35,591 nt of DNA from CAYGZM01 sp964354365 (GCA_964354365.1 CAYGZM010000024.1:1-35591); one strand, 5' to 3'. Positions 23,175-31,816 are shown, counted from the first letter of the stretch. Notes: generated by a model from the letters alone, not told the origin. Translations and numbers: made by a program.

Positions 23175-24443
23175 ATGAGTGATACGAAAAGAATCGAGAA
23201 CGCATACGAGGCGGCGAGGCAGCGCTATGCCGAGTTAGGCGTCGATACGGATAGTGCGATGGAGATGCTCAGTAAGACCGCGATATCGTTGCACTGCTGG
23301 CAGGGCGACGACGTTGGCGGCTTTGAGAAGAGCGACGAAGGGCTAAGCGGCGGCGGCATAATGGCTACCGGGGCGTACCCGGGCAAGGCGAGGACGGCGG
23401 ACGAGCTGCGGGCGGATTTGGAAAAGGCCCTCAGCCTGATACCGGGCAGTCATCGGCTGAACCTGCACGCGATGTACGCGGAGACCAAAGAGAAAGTTGA
23501 CCGCAATGAGCTTGAGCCGGAGCATTTCGCCGCGTGGATCGACTGGGCCAAGACAAATGGATTGGGGATGGATTTCAACGGGACCTTCTTTTCGCATCCC
23601 AACGCCGAAAGCGGCTTTACGCTGTCCAGCGCCGATGAAGGAATCCGCAGGTTTTGGGTGGAGCACGGGATCGTGTGCAGGAAAATAGGCGCCGCGATGG
23701 GGCAGGAGCTGGGGACGCCGTGTGTGACAAATATGTGGATCCCGGACGGGTCCAAGGATATTCCCGTGGACCGCAAAGGGCCTCGGGAGCGGCTGCGCAA
23801 ATCGCTCGATGAGATGTTCGCCGAGAAAATGGACCGAAATTGCCTGCTGGATGCGGTTGAGAGCAAACTGTTCGGCATCGGCTCGGAGTGCTATGTTGTC
23901 GGGTCGCACGAGTTCTACCTAAGCTACGCCATCGAGAACAAGACGCTGCTTTGCCTCGACACCGGGCATTTTCACCCCACGGAGGTTGTGTCGGACAAGA
24001 TATCATCCGTCCTGACCTTTCTCGATGAGATACTGCTGCACGTCAGCAGGGGCGTGCGGTGGGACAGCGACCACGTCGTTATTCTCTCGGACGAGCTAAA
24101 GGAGCTGGCTGCTGAGATAGTGCGGGGCGGCTATCTTGAGAGGGTGCACATCGGCCTGGACTTCTTCGATGCGAGCATTAACCGCGTTGCGGCGTGGGTG
24201 ATAGGGACCCGCTGTATGATTAAGGCGCTGTTGATTGCGCTGTTGGAGCCGACGCAGAGGCTTCGCCAGGCTGAGGACGCCGGGGACTGCACTGCACGGC
24301 TGGCAATGTTGGAAGAGAATAAAACGTTGCCTTTCGGGGCGGTCTGGGATTATTACTGCGCAAGACAGGATGTTCCGATTGGAGGGGATTGGCTCAGAGA
24401 AGTTAGAGAGTATGAGACTGAAGTGACGAGTCTGAGAAGATAG
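23175..24443 (+). CDS. rhaA: L-rhamnose isomerase
   Basis: A 422-residue metal-dependent isomerase converting L-rhamnose to L-rhamnulose; the E. coli enzyme is of nearly identical length. Motifs: ISLHCWQGDDVGGFE near the N-terminus, GLGMDFNGTFFSHP, NMWIPDGSKDIPVDR, CYVVGSHEFYLSYA, LCLDTGHFHPTEVVSDKIS, WDSDHVV and VHIGLDFFDASINRVAAWVIG (Asp329), which contain the known metal and substrate ligands of RhaA. ATG 23175 was chosen because the extra 49 upstream residues are translated repeat-derived spacer, and MSDTKRIENAYEAA is a normal start. With rhaB it identifies the locus as rhamnose catabolism. Confidence 0.95.
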   Translation: MSDTKRIENAYEAARQRYAELGVDTDSAMEMLSKTAISLHCWQGDDVGGFEKSDEGLSGGGIMATGAYPGKARTADELRADLEKALSLIPGSHRLNLHAMYAETKEKVDRNELEPEHFAAWIDWAKTNGLGMDFNGTFFSHPNAESGFTLSSADEGIRRFWVEHGIVCRKIGAAMGQELGTPCVTNMWIPDGSKDIPVDRKGPRERLRKSLDEMFAEKMDRNCLLDAVESKLFGIGSECYVVGSHEFYLSYAIENKTLLCLDTGHFHPTEVVSDKISSVLTFLDEILLHVSRGVRWDSDHVVILSDELKELAAEIVRGGYLERVHIGLDFFDASINRVAAWVIGTRCMIKALLIALLEPTQRLRQAEDAGDCTARLAMLEENKTLPFGAVWDYYCARQDVPIGGDWLREVREYETEVTSLRR

Positions 24444-24466
24444 ACCGGCAAGTGAAAGGAATCGAG

Positions 24467-26209
24467 ATGGACAGTGACGTTCAGAGCAGCGCCATAAAGG
24501 GGATGGATCGGCTTTATGAATTCGAGCGGGAGCCGGTCTCGCAGGACAAGCTTCAATCGGGCAAACACTTCGCCGGTATCTATGCGGGTGAGCACGTGGC
24601 CGGAACGGAGTTCGTCATCGGGGCGTTGTTTGTCGCCTGGGGAGCGACGGTGTATGACATATTCGTCGGGCTGCTTTTGGGCAACCTTATGGCGGTCCTG
24701 ACGTGGGTGTTTATCTGCGCTCCGATTGCCGTGCAGACCCGGCTGACGCTCTACTGGTATCTTCGCAAAATAGCAGGCCCCGTCACCACGACGATTTACA
24801 ACATTCTCAATGCAGTGCTGTTCTGCATCCTGGCGGGCTGTATGATTACGGTCTCGGCATCGGCCGTGCGTGTCTTGCTGAAAATTCCCGAGCAGACCGG
24901 ATGGCTGCCGACCGACTTTCGATTTGTGCTGGTCGCACTATGCGTCGGCGCGCTTGTCGTTGCCCTGGCGATTCTGGGCTTCAAGAAACTTGCGCAGTTT
25001 TCTGAGGTCTGCTCGCCGTGGATGTTTTTGATGTTCATTGCCGGCGCCGTGGCGATTTTCCCCACCCTGGCCAAGGAGGTATTGGGGGGGCAGATGGGCA
25101 GTCTGGATGATTTCTGGAAGATTGCCGGTGAGAAAATATGGACAGGTAAGGCCCCGGAAGGCCGCCAGCCGATCGGCTTCTGGCACGTTGCGGCTTTCGC
25201 CTGGATATGCAATCTGGCGATGCACGGCGGGCTGTCGGATATGGCGCTGCTGCGCTACGCCAAACGCGCATCGTACGGGCTGTATTCGGCGTTCGGGATG
25301 TTCCTGGGGCACTATTTGGCGTGGATATGTGCGGGGATTATGGGAGCTGCGGCGGGCCTGATGGTAATTGAAGGGGTGGGGAACGACGCCGGCGGAGTTG
25401 CATATAAGGCGCTTGGCGCCACCGGGATAATAACCGTCATAATAGCCGGGTGGACCACGTCCAATCCGACGCTTTACAGGGCAGGGCTGGCCTTTCAGGC
25501 GGTGACGCCCGGCTGGCCGAGGTGGCTGGTGACATTGGCGGCGGGGGCCGTGACGACCATAATTGCGTGCTCGCCGTTTGTATTTACAGAGCTGCTCAAT
25601 TTCGTCGGCATATACGGCCTGCTGCTTATGCCGGTGGGTTCGATTGTCTTTGTTGAGCACTGGATATTCCCCAAAATAGGTCTAACGCAGTTCTGGGTCT
25701 CGAAGAAGAAGTTGCTTGTAAGCTGGCCTGCGCTGGCAAGCTGGGCTATTGCAATGGCGGCGGCACTCGTTCTTGAACGAACAGGCACAATTCATTTGTT
25801 CTTCTTGTTCGTGCCGGTGTGGGTATTGACGGCGGTGCTGTATATCATATTCGCCTCGATGGCCGGGGCGCGCGAGAAGTTCGCCGACGATGCGCAAGAG
25901 CAGCCGGCGGAGCAGATAACCGGCGAGGCGGCCGACAGTGGGCTTGGCCATCCTGCGGGCGAGAGTAAGGTCCGGATGCCGAAATGGACCGAGGCGCCGA
26001 AGAAGGCGGACGTTGTGCTTTGGATTTGCGGGGCTGTTGCGCTGGCGTCGTTGGCTGCTTGCATAATCCTGCCTATCTGGGTCTATATGACGGGCGGCGA
26101 GGACTACGAGCAAAACTTTGCGTGGTTCAAGAAGATACTCATCTGGCCGACCTTGATTTACTTCATAGCGGGCACTATCTGGGCGGTGAAAAGGGACAAG
26201 GCGGAATAA
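24467..26209 (+). CDS. NCS1-like permease, candidate deoxy-sugar transporter
   Basis: A 580-residue inner-membrane protein with about twelve hydrophobic segments. After a ~50-residue cytoplasmic start come GIYAGEHVAGTEFVIGALFVAWG and GLLLGNLMAVLTWVFICAPIAVQTRL, which resemble the first helices of NCS1 (purine/cytosine/allantoin) permeases, and later AWICNLAMHGGLSDMALLRYAKRASYG. A ~70-residue hydrophilic loop rich in Glu and Ala separates the last membrane segments. Its place between rhaA and the LsrF-like gene suggests it brings in the sugar the locus degrades, although NCS1 carriers are not classical rhamnose transporters. ATG 24467 was chosen: GAAAGGA lies eight bases upstream. The transporter call is firm; the substrate is inferred. 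Confidence 0.75.
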   Translation: MDSDVQSSAIKGMDRLYEFEREPVSQDKLQSGKHFAGIYAGEHVAGTEFVIGALFVAWGATVYDIFVGLLLGNLMAVLTWVFICAPIAVQTRLTLYWYLRKIAGPVTTTIYNILNAVLFCILAGCMITVSASAVRVLLKIPEQTGWLPTDFRFVLVALCVGALVVALAILGFKKLAQFSEVCSPWMFLMFIAGAVAIFPTLAKEVLGGQMGSLDDFWKIAGEKIWTGKAPEGRQPIGFWHVAAFAWICNLAMHGGLSDMALLRYAKRASYGLYSAFGMFLGHYLAWICAGIMGAAAGLMVIEGVGNDAGGVAYKALGATGIITVIIAGWTTSNPTLYRAGLAFQAVTPGWPRWLVTLAAGAVTTIIACSPFVFTELLNFVGIYGLLLMPVGSIVFVEHWIFPKIGLTQFWVSKKKLLVSWPALASWAIAMAAALVLERTGTIHLFFLFVPVWVLTAVLYIIFASMAGAREKFADDAQEQPAEQITGEAADSGLGHPAGESKVRMPKWTEAPKKADVVLWICGAVALASLAACIILPIWVYMTGGEDYEQNFAWFKKILIWPTLIYFIAGTIWAVKRDKAE

Positions 26210-26225
26210 ACGAAGGGACAAAACT

Positions 26226-27134
26226 ATGGCTGATACGGATGCAGTGAAGGACGCAAAGAAGTTTTACGAAGATATTCCGATGAAGAGTCCGGGCTTTTTC
26301 CTCAAGGGGGCAGGCTCTCTTGACTGGGGGATGAAGAATCGGCTGGCGCGGATATTCAATCCTGATTCGGGCCGAACGGTGATGTTTGCGATTGACCACG
26401 GCTACTTTCAAGGCCCCACGACCGGACTTGAGCGGATCGACCTGACGATTGTCCCTCTGATGTGCTACGCCGACGCCATAATGCTGACGCGGGGGATTCT
26501 CAGGACGACGGTTCCGCCGAGCCTGACAAAGCCGATCGTGATGCGCTGCAGCGGCGGTCCGAGCATACTCAAGGAGCTGTCAAATGAGGAGCTGGCCGTC
26601 GATATCGAGGACGCGATTCGGATGAACGTCTCGGCGGTTACACTGCAGGTGTTTATCGGCGGAGAGTATGAGACGCGGTCGGTGCACAATATGACCCGCC
26701 TGGTCGATATGGGGCTGCGGTACGGGATTCCAACGATGGCGGTGACGGCGGTGGGCAAAGATATGGTGCGCGACGCGAGGTATTTCCGACTGGCCTGCCG
26801 AATCTGCGCCGAGCTTGGGGCGCAGTTTGTAAAGACGTATTACATAGAGGAAGGGTTCGAGACGGTGACGTCATCGTGCCCGGTTCCGATTGTGATGGCC
26901 GGCGGCAAAAAAATTCCCGTCCTCGATGCCCTGACGATGGCCTACCGGGCCATACAACAAGGCGCCGCAGGAGTGGATATGGGACGCAATATCTTCCAGA
27001 GCGATGCCCCGATAGCGATGATACAAGCGATCCACAAGGTTGTTCACGAGGATTTGAAGCCCAGGGAGGCGCTGGAGCTTTACGAGACGCTCAAGAATGA
27101 GGGTGAAAAGGTCGGTGTGGGAAATGCGAAGTAA
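26226..27134 (+). CDS. LsrF-like thiolase/aldolase (class I, DeoC/FbaB family)
   Basis: A 302-residue TIM-barrel enzyme very close to LsrF along its whole length: LDWGMKNRLARIFNPDSG, FAIDHGYFQGPTTGLERIDL, TRGILR, PTMAVTAVGKDMVRDARYF, FVKTYYIEEGFE and GVDMGRNIFQSDAPIAM. Lys203, in FVKTYY, is at the exact position of the Schiff-base lysine of E. coli LsrF. LsrF transfers an acetyl group from 3-hydroxy-5-phosphonooxypentane-2,4-dione to CoA, releasing DHAP, in AI-2 breakdown. No lsrK, lsrG, lsrR or lsr transporter is present here, so it may instead act on a rhamnose-derived phosphoketose. The next gene overlaps its end by 11 bases. Confidence 0.88.
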   Translation: MADTDAVKDAKKFYEDIPMKSPGFFLKGAGSLDWGMKNRLARIFNPDSGRTVMFAIDHGYFQGPTTGLERIDLTIVPLMCYADAIMLTRGILRTTVPPSLTKPIVMRCSGGPSILKELSNEELAVDIEDAIRMNVSAVTLQVFIGGEYETRSVHNMTRLVDMGLRYGIPTMAVTAVGKDMVRDARYFRLACRICAELGAQFVKTYYIEEGFETVTSSCPVPIVMAGGKKIPVLDALTMAYRAIQQGAAGVDMGRNIFQSDAPIAMIQAIHKVVHEDLKPREALELYETLKNEGEKVGVGNAK

Positions 27135-27855
27135 GGCCCTCTTGGATGACCTGCGTCAAAAGGCCCCGCTTATCAGCGTGGGGGTGCTCAGTGCCGATTT
27201 GATGGCTTTAGGCTCGCAGTTAGAGCTTTTGGAGAAGGCCGGCGTAGAGCTGGTGCACTTCGATATTATGGACGGGCGTTTCTGCCCGATGATGACGGTT
27301 GGGCCCGGCTTCGTAGAGGCGATCAAGACGCCGCTGGTCAAAGACGTGCACCTGCTTATCGAGGAGCCTTTGGATAAGCTCGCCGGCTACGTTGCCGCCG
27401 GGGCGGATATGATTACCGTGCACGTTGAATCCTGCCGGCATATACATCGTGTATTGCAGGCGCTGGGCCAGATGACCAACGCCAACGACCCTGCCAGGGG
27501 CATCTTGCGTGGTATCGCATTGAATCCGGGCACGCCTCTTGAAACAGTGCCGCCGCTTCTCGACGAGGTGGATGTGGTTTTTCTTTTGGCGGTGAATCCC
27601 GGCTGGAGCGGGCAGAAGTTCATCGCCTCAACGGAACGGCGAGTCAGGCTGCTGATAGAGATGTTCAAAGAGGCCAAAAGGGATATTCTTGTCGGTATTG
27701 ACGGCGGCGTCACCCGTGAGAATATAGCGCAGGTCGCGCGAATGGGCGCGGATATTATCGTTACAGGCAGCGCCGTTTTTCGCGAGGGCGCGCCTTTGGA
27801 GAACGCGAAGTTTATGATAGATGTGCTGAAGGATGCGGTTGACGTTCGGCGCTGA
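27124..27855 (+). CDS. Ribulose-phosphate 3-epimerase family protein (LsrE/AlsE-like)
   Basis: A 243-residue TIM-barrel epimerase. Motifs SVGVLSADL, VHFDIMDGRFCPMMTVGP, VKDVHLLIEEP, ALNPGTPLE, LLAVNPGWSGQKFI and VGIDGGVTREN carry the metal-binding His and Asp pairs of the Rpe family. Several differ from housekeeping Rpe (PMMTVGP for PNLTIGP, NPGWSGQ for NPGFGGQ), more like accessory members such as AlsE or LsrE. ATG 27124 was chosen: it overlaps the LsrF-like stop by 11 bases, so the two are translationally coupled. In Salmonella an Rpe-like LsrE is encoded beside LsrF, which makes this pairing notable. The natural substrate is unknown. Confidence 0.85.
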   Translation: MRSKALLDDLRQKAPLISVGVLSADLMALGSQLELLEKAGVELVHFDIMDGRFCPMMTVGPGFVEAIKTPLVKDVHLLIEEPLDKLAGYVAAGADMITVHVESCRHIHRVLQALGQMTNANDPARGILRGIALNPGTPLETVPPLLDEVDVVFLLAVNPGWSGQKFIASTERRVRLLIEMFKEAKRDILVGIDGGVTRENIAQVARMGADIIVTGSAVFREGAPLENAKFMIDVLKDAVDVRR

Positions 27856-27881
27856 GCGGAGACAGCAGACAACCAAGGCAA

Positions 27882-29075
27882 ATGATGGGCAATAAGGAAT
27901 CATCGAAGGGATTGGTTCAAATAGCACCTCTTGTACGGGGGCTGTTGGCGGATCGAACGGACAGCCAGGATACGCCGTATGCGCCGGTTATCTTAAAGTC
28001 GCTGGCGAATAAGAAGGCTATTGACTTTGCCGCTTCGGCGAAAAACGCCGAGGGTGAACGGTACCCCGCGCCTTTAGTTAAAGGTACAAAGCCTCCGCTC
28101 TTTGCGCGTCCTGTGGATGCCGGGGATTCAACGGAAGATATTCGCAAGCAGTTAGGCGATGCTGTTTCGTCTTACTCGCGGCGCTTCGGTTCGAAGCCGC
28201 AGATTATCTGTTTTGGCGGGCTGGGCGTGCTTTACATCGAAGGGAAAGATGACGGCCAGGCGGCTGGTGCGCCGCTTCGCAATAAAGTTGCGCTTGTGAC
28301 CGGTGCGGCGGGGGCTATTGGGTACGGCATCTGCCGGGGTCTGCTCGAAAACGGCTGTCACCTGGCTGCGAGCGACCTTCCGGGTGAGAAGCTCGATAGC
28401 TTCACGGCTGATTTGAAACAGACGGCCGAGCAGCGCGTAATCGGCGTTCCAATCGACGTTACCGACAATGAGTCGGTAGTAAAGGGCCTCGAAGCTATCA
28501 TTAAGGCCTGGGGCGGCATTGATATTCTGGTTGTCAACGCCGGTATCGCAATGGTTTCGCACCTCAAAGAAATAGAGTTGGATGCGTTTCGCAAGCTCGA
28601 AAGGGTGAATGTTGAAGGGACGCTTTTGACGCTGCGTGAGATGGCCCGGCACTTTATTGCGCAGGGCACAGGAGGCGACATTATTATCGTCTCCACGAAG
28701 AATGTCCCCAGCCCCGGCGCCGGATTCGGGGCTTACAGCGCAACCAAGGCCGCCTGCCATCAACTGGGGCGTATTGCGAGCATAGAGCTGGCGCAATACG
28801 GTGTCCGGGTGAACATGGTCGCGCCGGACGGGGTGTTCTCCGAGGGCAAGTACAAATCCGGCTTGTGGGCGGAAGTCGGCCCCGACAGGATGCGGGCGAG
28901 AGGACTCGATGAAGAAGGATTGCAGGAGTACTACCGCAACAGGAACCTGCTGAAGATTCGGATTACCGGGCGGCACGTCGCCAACGCGGTATTATTCTTC
29001 GCCACCCGGCAAACTCCGACGACGGGCGTTACGATTCCCGTGGACGGCGGCCTGCCCGACGCCACACCAAGATAG
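27882..29075 (+). CDS. Short-chain dehydrogenase with N-terminal aldolase-lobe remnant (YuxG/RhaD-W C-terminal type)
   Basis: A 397-residue protein. Residues ~135-397 are a complete NAD(P)-dependent SDR: VTGAAGAIGYGIC, VVNAGIA, catalytic Tyr285 and Lys289 in YSATK, and a C-terminus (VRVNMVAPDGVF, EEGLQEYYRNRNLL, FFATRQTPTTGVTIPVDGG) strongly resembling the dehydrogenase half of the bifunctional rhamnulose-1-phosphate aldolase/alcohol dehydrogenases typified by YuxG. Residues ~1-130 (APLVKGTKPPLF...QIICFGGLGVLYIEG) resemble the last lobe of that enzyme's aldolase half, without catalytic histidines. It probably oxidises lactaldehyde. The aldolase itself is the next gene, after 77 bases. Confidence 0.82.
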   Translation: MMGNKESSKGLVQIAPLVRGLLADRTDSQDTPYAPVILKSLANKKAIDFAASAKNAEGERYPAPLVKGTKPPLFARPVDAGDSTEDIRKQLGDAVSSYSRRFGSKPQIICFGGLGVLYIEGKDDGQAAGAPLRNKVALVTGAAGAIGYGICRGLLENGCHLAASDLPGEKLDSFTADLKQTAEQRVIGVPIDVTDNESVVKGLEAIIKAWGGIDILVVNAGIAMVSHLKEIELDAFRKLERVNVEGTLLTLREMARHFIAQGTGGDIIIVSTKNVPSPGAGFGAYSATKAACHQLGRIASIELAQYGVRVNMVAPDGVFSEGKYKSGLWAEVGPDRMRARGLDEEGLQEYYRNRNLLKIRITGRHVANAVLFFATRQTPTTGVTIPVDGGLPDATPR

Positions 29076-29152
29076 TATTCTGCGGAGATGGAAAGCCGAC
29101 AGACCAAAGTCGCAGCAGAGACATTGTGAAAAATGTGAAAGGAACAATTTGA

Positions 29153-30310
29153 ATGAACCAGGCGCTTGCTGATTTGATCAGGATTTCTAGAGAAACGGGG
29201 GGAGACCCGACGCTCGTTCAGGGCGGCGGCGGCAATACGTCGGTGAAGACCGCCGACGGCCAGTATATGTACATCAAAGCCAGCGGTACGGCTCTGAAAG
29301 ATATGAACGAGAAAGCTGGCTGGCGAAGGCTGCGGCTGGATATGGCCCTGTCGGTTGTGAAGGATAAATCGATTGCCGAAATGGATACTCGTAGCAGAGA
29401 ATTGGAGGTGGTCAACCGCCTGCTCCTCGCGTGCGACGATGATGTAAGGACCGAAGCAAGGCCGTCGGTGGAGGCGCACCTGCACGCCTGGCTGGATAAG
29501 TGCGTGATACATCTGCATCCCAGCGCGGCCGGCGCCTACGTCAATGCGAAAAACGGACGCGCCAGACTCAGGCAGCTTTTTAAGGCCGAAAGTCTGCCGC
29601 CGCTTTGGGTGCCCTATACGGACCCCGGGTATATGCTCGCCAAGAGGATCGCCCGGCTGGTTGAGGGCTATCAGGAGGAATATGGCAGCAGGCCGGGGAT
29701 GCTGTTTCTCGAAAAGCACGGCCTGTTCATTACAGCCGGCAGCGCCGCCGGCGCCTTGAGGCTTGTCCGCAGGGTCATCAGACTTTGCAGCAGCAAGCTG
29801 CGGCAGCCGAAAGCCCCGGTTAGAAAGGTCTGCGCCGAAGAAATCGAACACGCAAAACTCTGCATTGCGCAGGGACACTCAAGAGGAACCGGCGAACAGG
29901 CCCGGATATGGTATTATTACAACGATGCTATCGAGGGATTCTGTCGTCTCAAGGACGCCGGAAAGATGCTTAGGGGGTGTCTGACGCCGGACGAATTGGT
30001 CTATGCCAACGGACCTGCGATATGGGTGCAGAAGTGCGATCCGCAGCGCATCGCAAAACATCTGAAAAGGCAAATCGCTGCTGGCGGAAAACCCGCTGCG
30101 GCGTTTTTGGTCAGGGGCGTCGGACTCTTTGTTGTCGGCACGGAGAAGATTGCCCCGACCGTGCGGGACATTGTGCTGTACTCAACCTTTATTCGGGCGA
30201 ATGCGCACCGGATGGGCGGCATTCTCACGCTGAACAAGCGGCAGGAGGAATTCATCAATAACTGGGAATCGGAGGCCTTCCGCAAGAAGCTGGCAAGCGG
30301 CAAGAAATGA
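29153..30310 (+). CDS. Class II aldolase, probable rhamnulose-1-phosphate aldolase
   Basis: A 385-residue zinc aldolase of the AraD/FucA superfamily, in the long version related to the N-terminal half of YuxG-type enzymes. VQGGGGNTSVKTADGQYMYIKASGTAL is the phosphate-binding start. His109/His111 (HLHAWL) and His120/His122 (HLHPS) lie in the region that binds zinc, and Glu187/His189 (EKHGLF) complete the active site. A second lobe (~270-360, AAFLVRGVGLFVVGTEK) follows. With RhaA and RhaB it would split L-rhamnulose-1-phosphate into DHAP and L-lactaldehyde; fuculose-phosphate is an alternative substrate. AAAGGAAC precedes the ATG. It is the last gene of the locus. Confidence 0.85.
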   Translation: MNQALADLIRISRETGGDPTLVQGGGGNTSVKTADGQYMYIKASGTALKDMNEKAGWRRLRLDMALSVVKDKSIAEMDTRSRELEVVNRLLLACDDDVRTEARPSVEAHLHAWLDKCVIHLHPSAAGAYVNAKNGRARLRQLFKAESLPPLWVPYTDPGYMLAKRIARLVEGYQEEYGSRPGMLFLEKHGLFITAGSAAGALRLVRRVIRLCSSKLRQPKAPVRKVCAEEIEHAKLCIAQGHSRGTGEQARIWYYYNDAIEGFCRLKDAGKMLRGCLTPDELVYANGPAIWVQKCDPQRIAKHLKRQIAAGGKPAAAFLVRGVGLFVVGTEKIAPTVRDIVLYSTFIRANAHRMGGILTLNKRQEEFINNWESEAFRKKLASGKK

Positions 30311-30352
30311 AACCGTCCTCGGCACTCTGAATGTTCGCCCGCTGTGGATTTG

Positions 30353-31615
30353 TTACAGTTTCTTATTGCTTTTCATGTCGTATGCGATAAGGGCGTCGCC
30401 GTGGCGGATGTACAATCGGCCGTCGGAAATTGCCGGGTGTGCCCAGTGTTCGCCGGAGCCGGCGGTGACGCGGAAGGAGCTTGCGATTTCAAATGCCTTG
30501 GGCGAAGCCTTCACCAGCGCGACATCGCCTGTGTTTTCATCGTAGCAATACAGCATTCCGTCGGCGTAAATGAGCGAGCCTTTGTTGCCGCTCCAGGCGG
30601 TTTCGTACATCACTTTGCCGGTATTCCAGTCGAGGCAGACCCAGTCGCCTTTCGCAATGTCCTTGAAGTTGGAGCCGTAGATGCAGCCATCGACAAGGAC
30701 TACGCCGCCGTGGTGGCAGTCAAGGGTCTGGTCGCTCCATTTTTCCTTAACGGAATTGCCGTCGGGCGAGAGCTCGAGCATTAACCCTCCGATGGTTGCT
30801 TCACGCTCAACTACACTGGTCACATAGAGCGAGCCGTTGCTATGGACGGGCGTGTTGGCGGCCGTGTCGAACGAGGACTGGTACGCGATGCGCCAAAGAA
30901 GCCTGCCGTCGTCGGTAGAGACGCCTATAATCGACCGCTGCATAACATTCACCAGCAGTCGATTCGAGCCTCTTTCGATAAGTATGGGTGAGGAATAGGC
31001 GGAAAGCTCATCCGACCCGGGGCTTGTCCAGGCCGTTCGCCCCGTTATCTTGTCGAGGGCGACGACTGCGCCTTTTTGGCCGCCCGGTGTGCAATAGACC
31101 TTGTTGCCGTCTATCAGCGGCGAACCGCTCATACCCCAGCGGATGTTCTTGGCGTTGAATTCTTTGAGGGTATCGACTTCCCAGATTTTCTTGCCGGTCT
31201 TGGCGTTGAAGCAGGCCATAACTCCGACGCCGCTGAAGACATAGACCCGGTCGCCATCGACGCTCGGCGTCGTGCGGGCGCCCTTGTGGGACCCCTTCCA
31301 CTCCGCCCCGTATGACTCCTTAAACTTCGGATTGCCTGCAAGGTCGTAGGCAAACAGGAACCCCTCGCTATCGATCATCCCTGTTGTATAGACCAAGCCA
31401 TCGGCCACAGCCACCGACGAGAAGCCTATGCCGAGGCCTTCGACGGACCACAGCAGCCTCGGGCCGCCGGCAGGCCATTCCTTGAGCAGGCCCGTCTCTG
31501 CCGATTTGCCGTCGCGATTCGGACCTCGAAATTGAGGCCAGTCGTCAGCGCAGCATATGCTGGCAAGACACCCAAGTGCCCCTACAAACACGATTGCCAA
31601 CGTAATCTTTCTCAT
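30353..31615 (-). CDS. Exported PQQ-like beta-propeller repeat protein
   Basis: A 420-residue secreted protein. A signal peptide (MRKITLAIVFVGALGCLASICCA) precedes DDWPQFRGPNRDGKS, the opening common to a large planctomycete family of PQQ-like WD-type propellers. Repeats follow as blades of the type VAVADGLVYTTGM, TPSVDGDRVYVFSG, GSPLIDGNKVYCTPG and GSLIYADGMLYCYDENTG. No residues for binding PQQ or for dehydrogenase activity are obvious, so it is probably a scaffold or binding protein. The ATG at 31615 was chosen because the signal peptide starts there, with an AAAGGAAAGG site upstream. It converges with the rhamnose locus and may be co-transcribed with the FGE-like gene upstream. Confidence 0.88.
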   Translation of the reverse strand: MRKITLAIVFVGALGCLASICCADDWPQFRGPNRDGKSAETGLLKEWPAGGPRLLWSVEGLGIGFSSVAVADGLVYTTGMIDSEGFLFAYDLAGNPKFKESYGAEWKGSHKGARTTPSVDGDRVYVFSGVGVMACFNAKTGKKIWEVDTLKEFNAKNIRWGMSGSPLIDGNKVYCTPGGQKGAVVALDKITGRTAWTSPGSDELSAYSSPILIERGSNRLLVNVMQRSIIGVSTDDGRLLWRIAYQSSFDTAANTPVHSNGSLYVTSVVEREATIGGLMLELSPDGNSVKEKWSDQTLDCHHGGVVLVDGCIYGSNFKDIAKGDWVCLDWNTGKVMYETAWSGNKGSLIYADGMLYCYDENTGDVALVKASPKAFEIASSFRVTAGSGEHWAHPAISDGRLYIRHGDALIAYDMKSNKKL

Positions 31616-31658
31616 TGCGCCTTTCCTTTGCCTATGGCGCTCTAACAAGACCCAATTC

Positions 31659-31706
31659 GTCATTCTGCGCGCAGCCTTTGTCATTCCGAGCGCAGCCGAG
31701 GAATCT
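31659..31706. repeat. Dispersed repeat, copy B, with partial tandem unit
   Basis: GTCATTCCGAGCGCAGCCGA begins at 31680 and ends GGAATCT at 31706, the reverse complement of the 3623-3665 element. A diverged partial unit (GTCATTCTGCGCGCAGCC, 31659-31676) lies directly before it. It occupies most of the spacer between the FGE-like and propeller genes. Confidence 0.6.
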
Positions 31707-31816
31707 ATTCAAATACCCCAGCGAAGCGGCGCCTCATTTTGAAGTCAGGTTTTGTTACAGTCTCTAAACTTCCAATAGGGCTTCATAAGCAAACCGAAAG
31801 AATCATAGCAGATTCG

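Noticed and set aside
17235..30310. Bacterial microcompartment for lactaldehyde/propanediol
   Set aside because: No shell protein or encapsulation-tagged enzyme is encoded in the window, although some planctomycetes use one for rhamnose.
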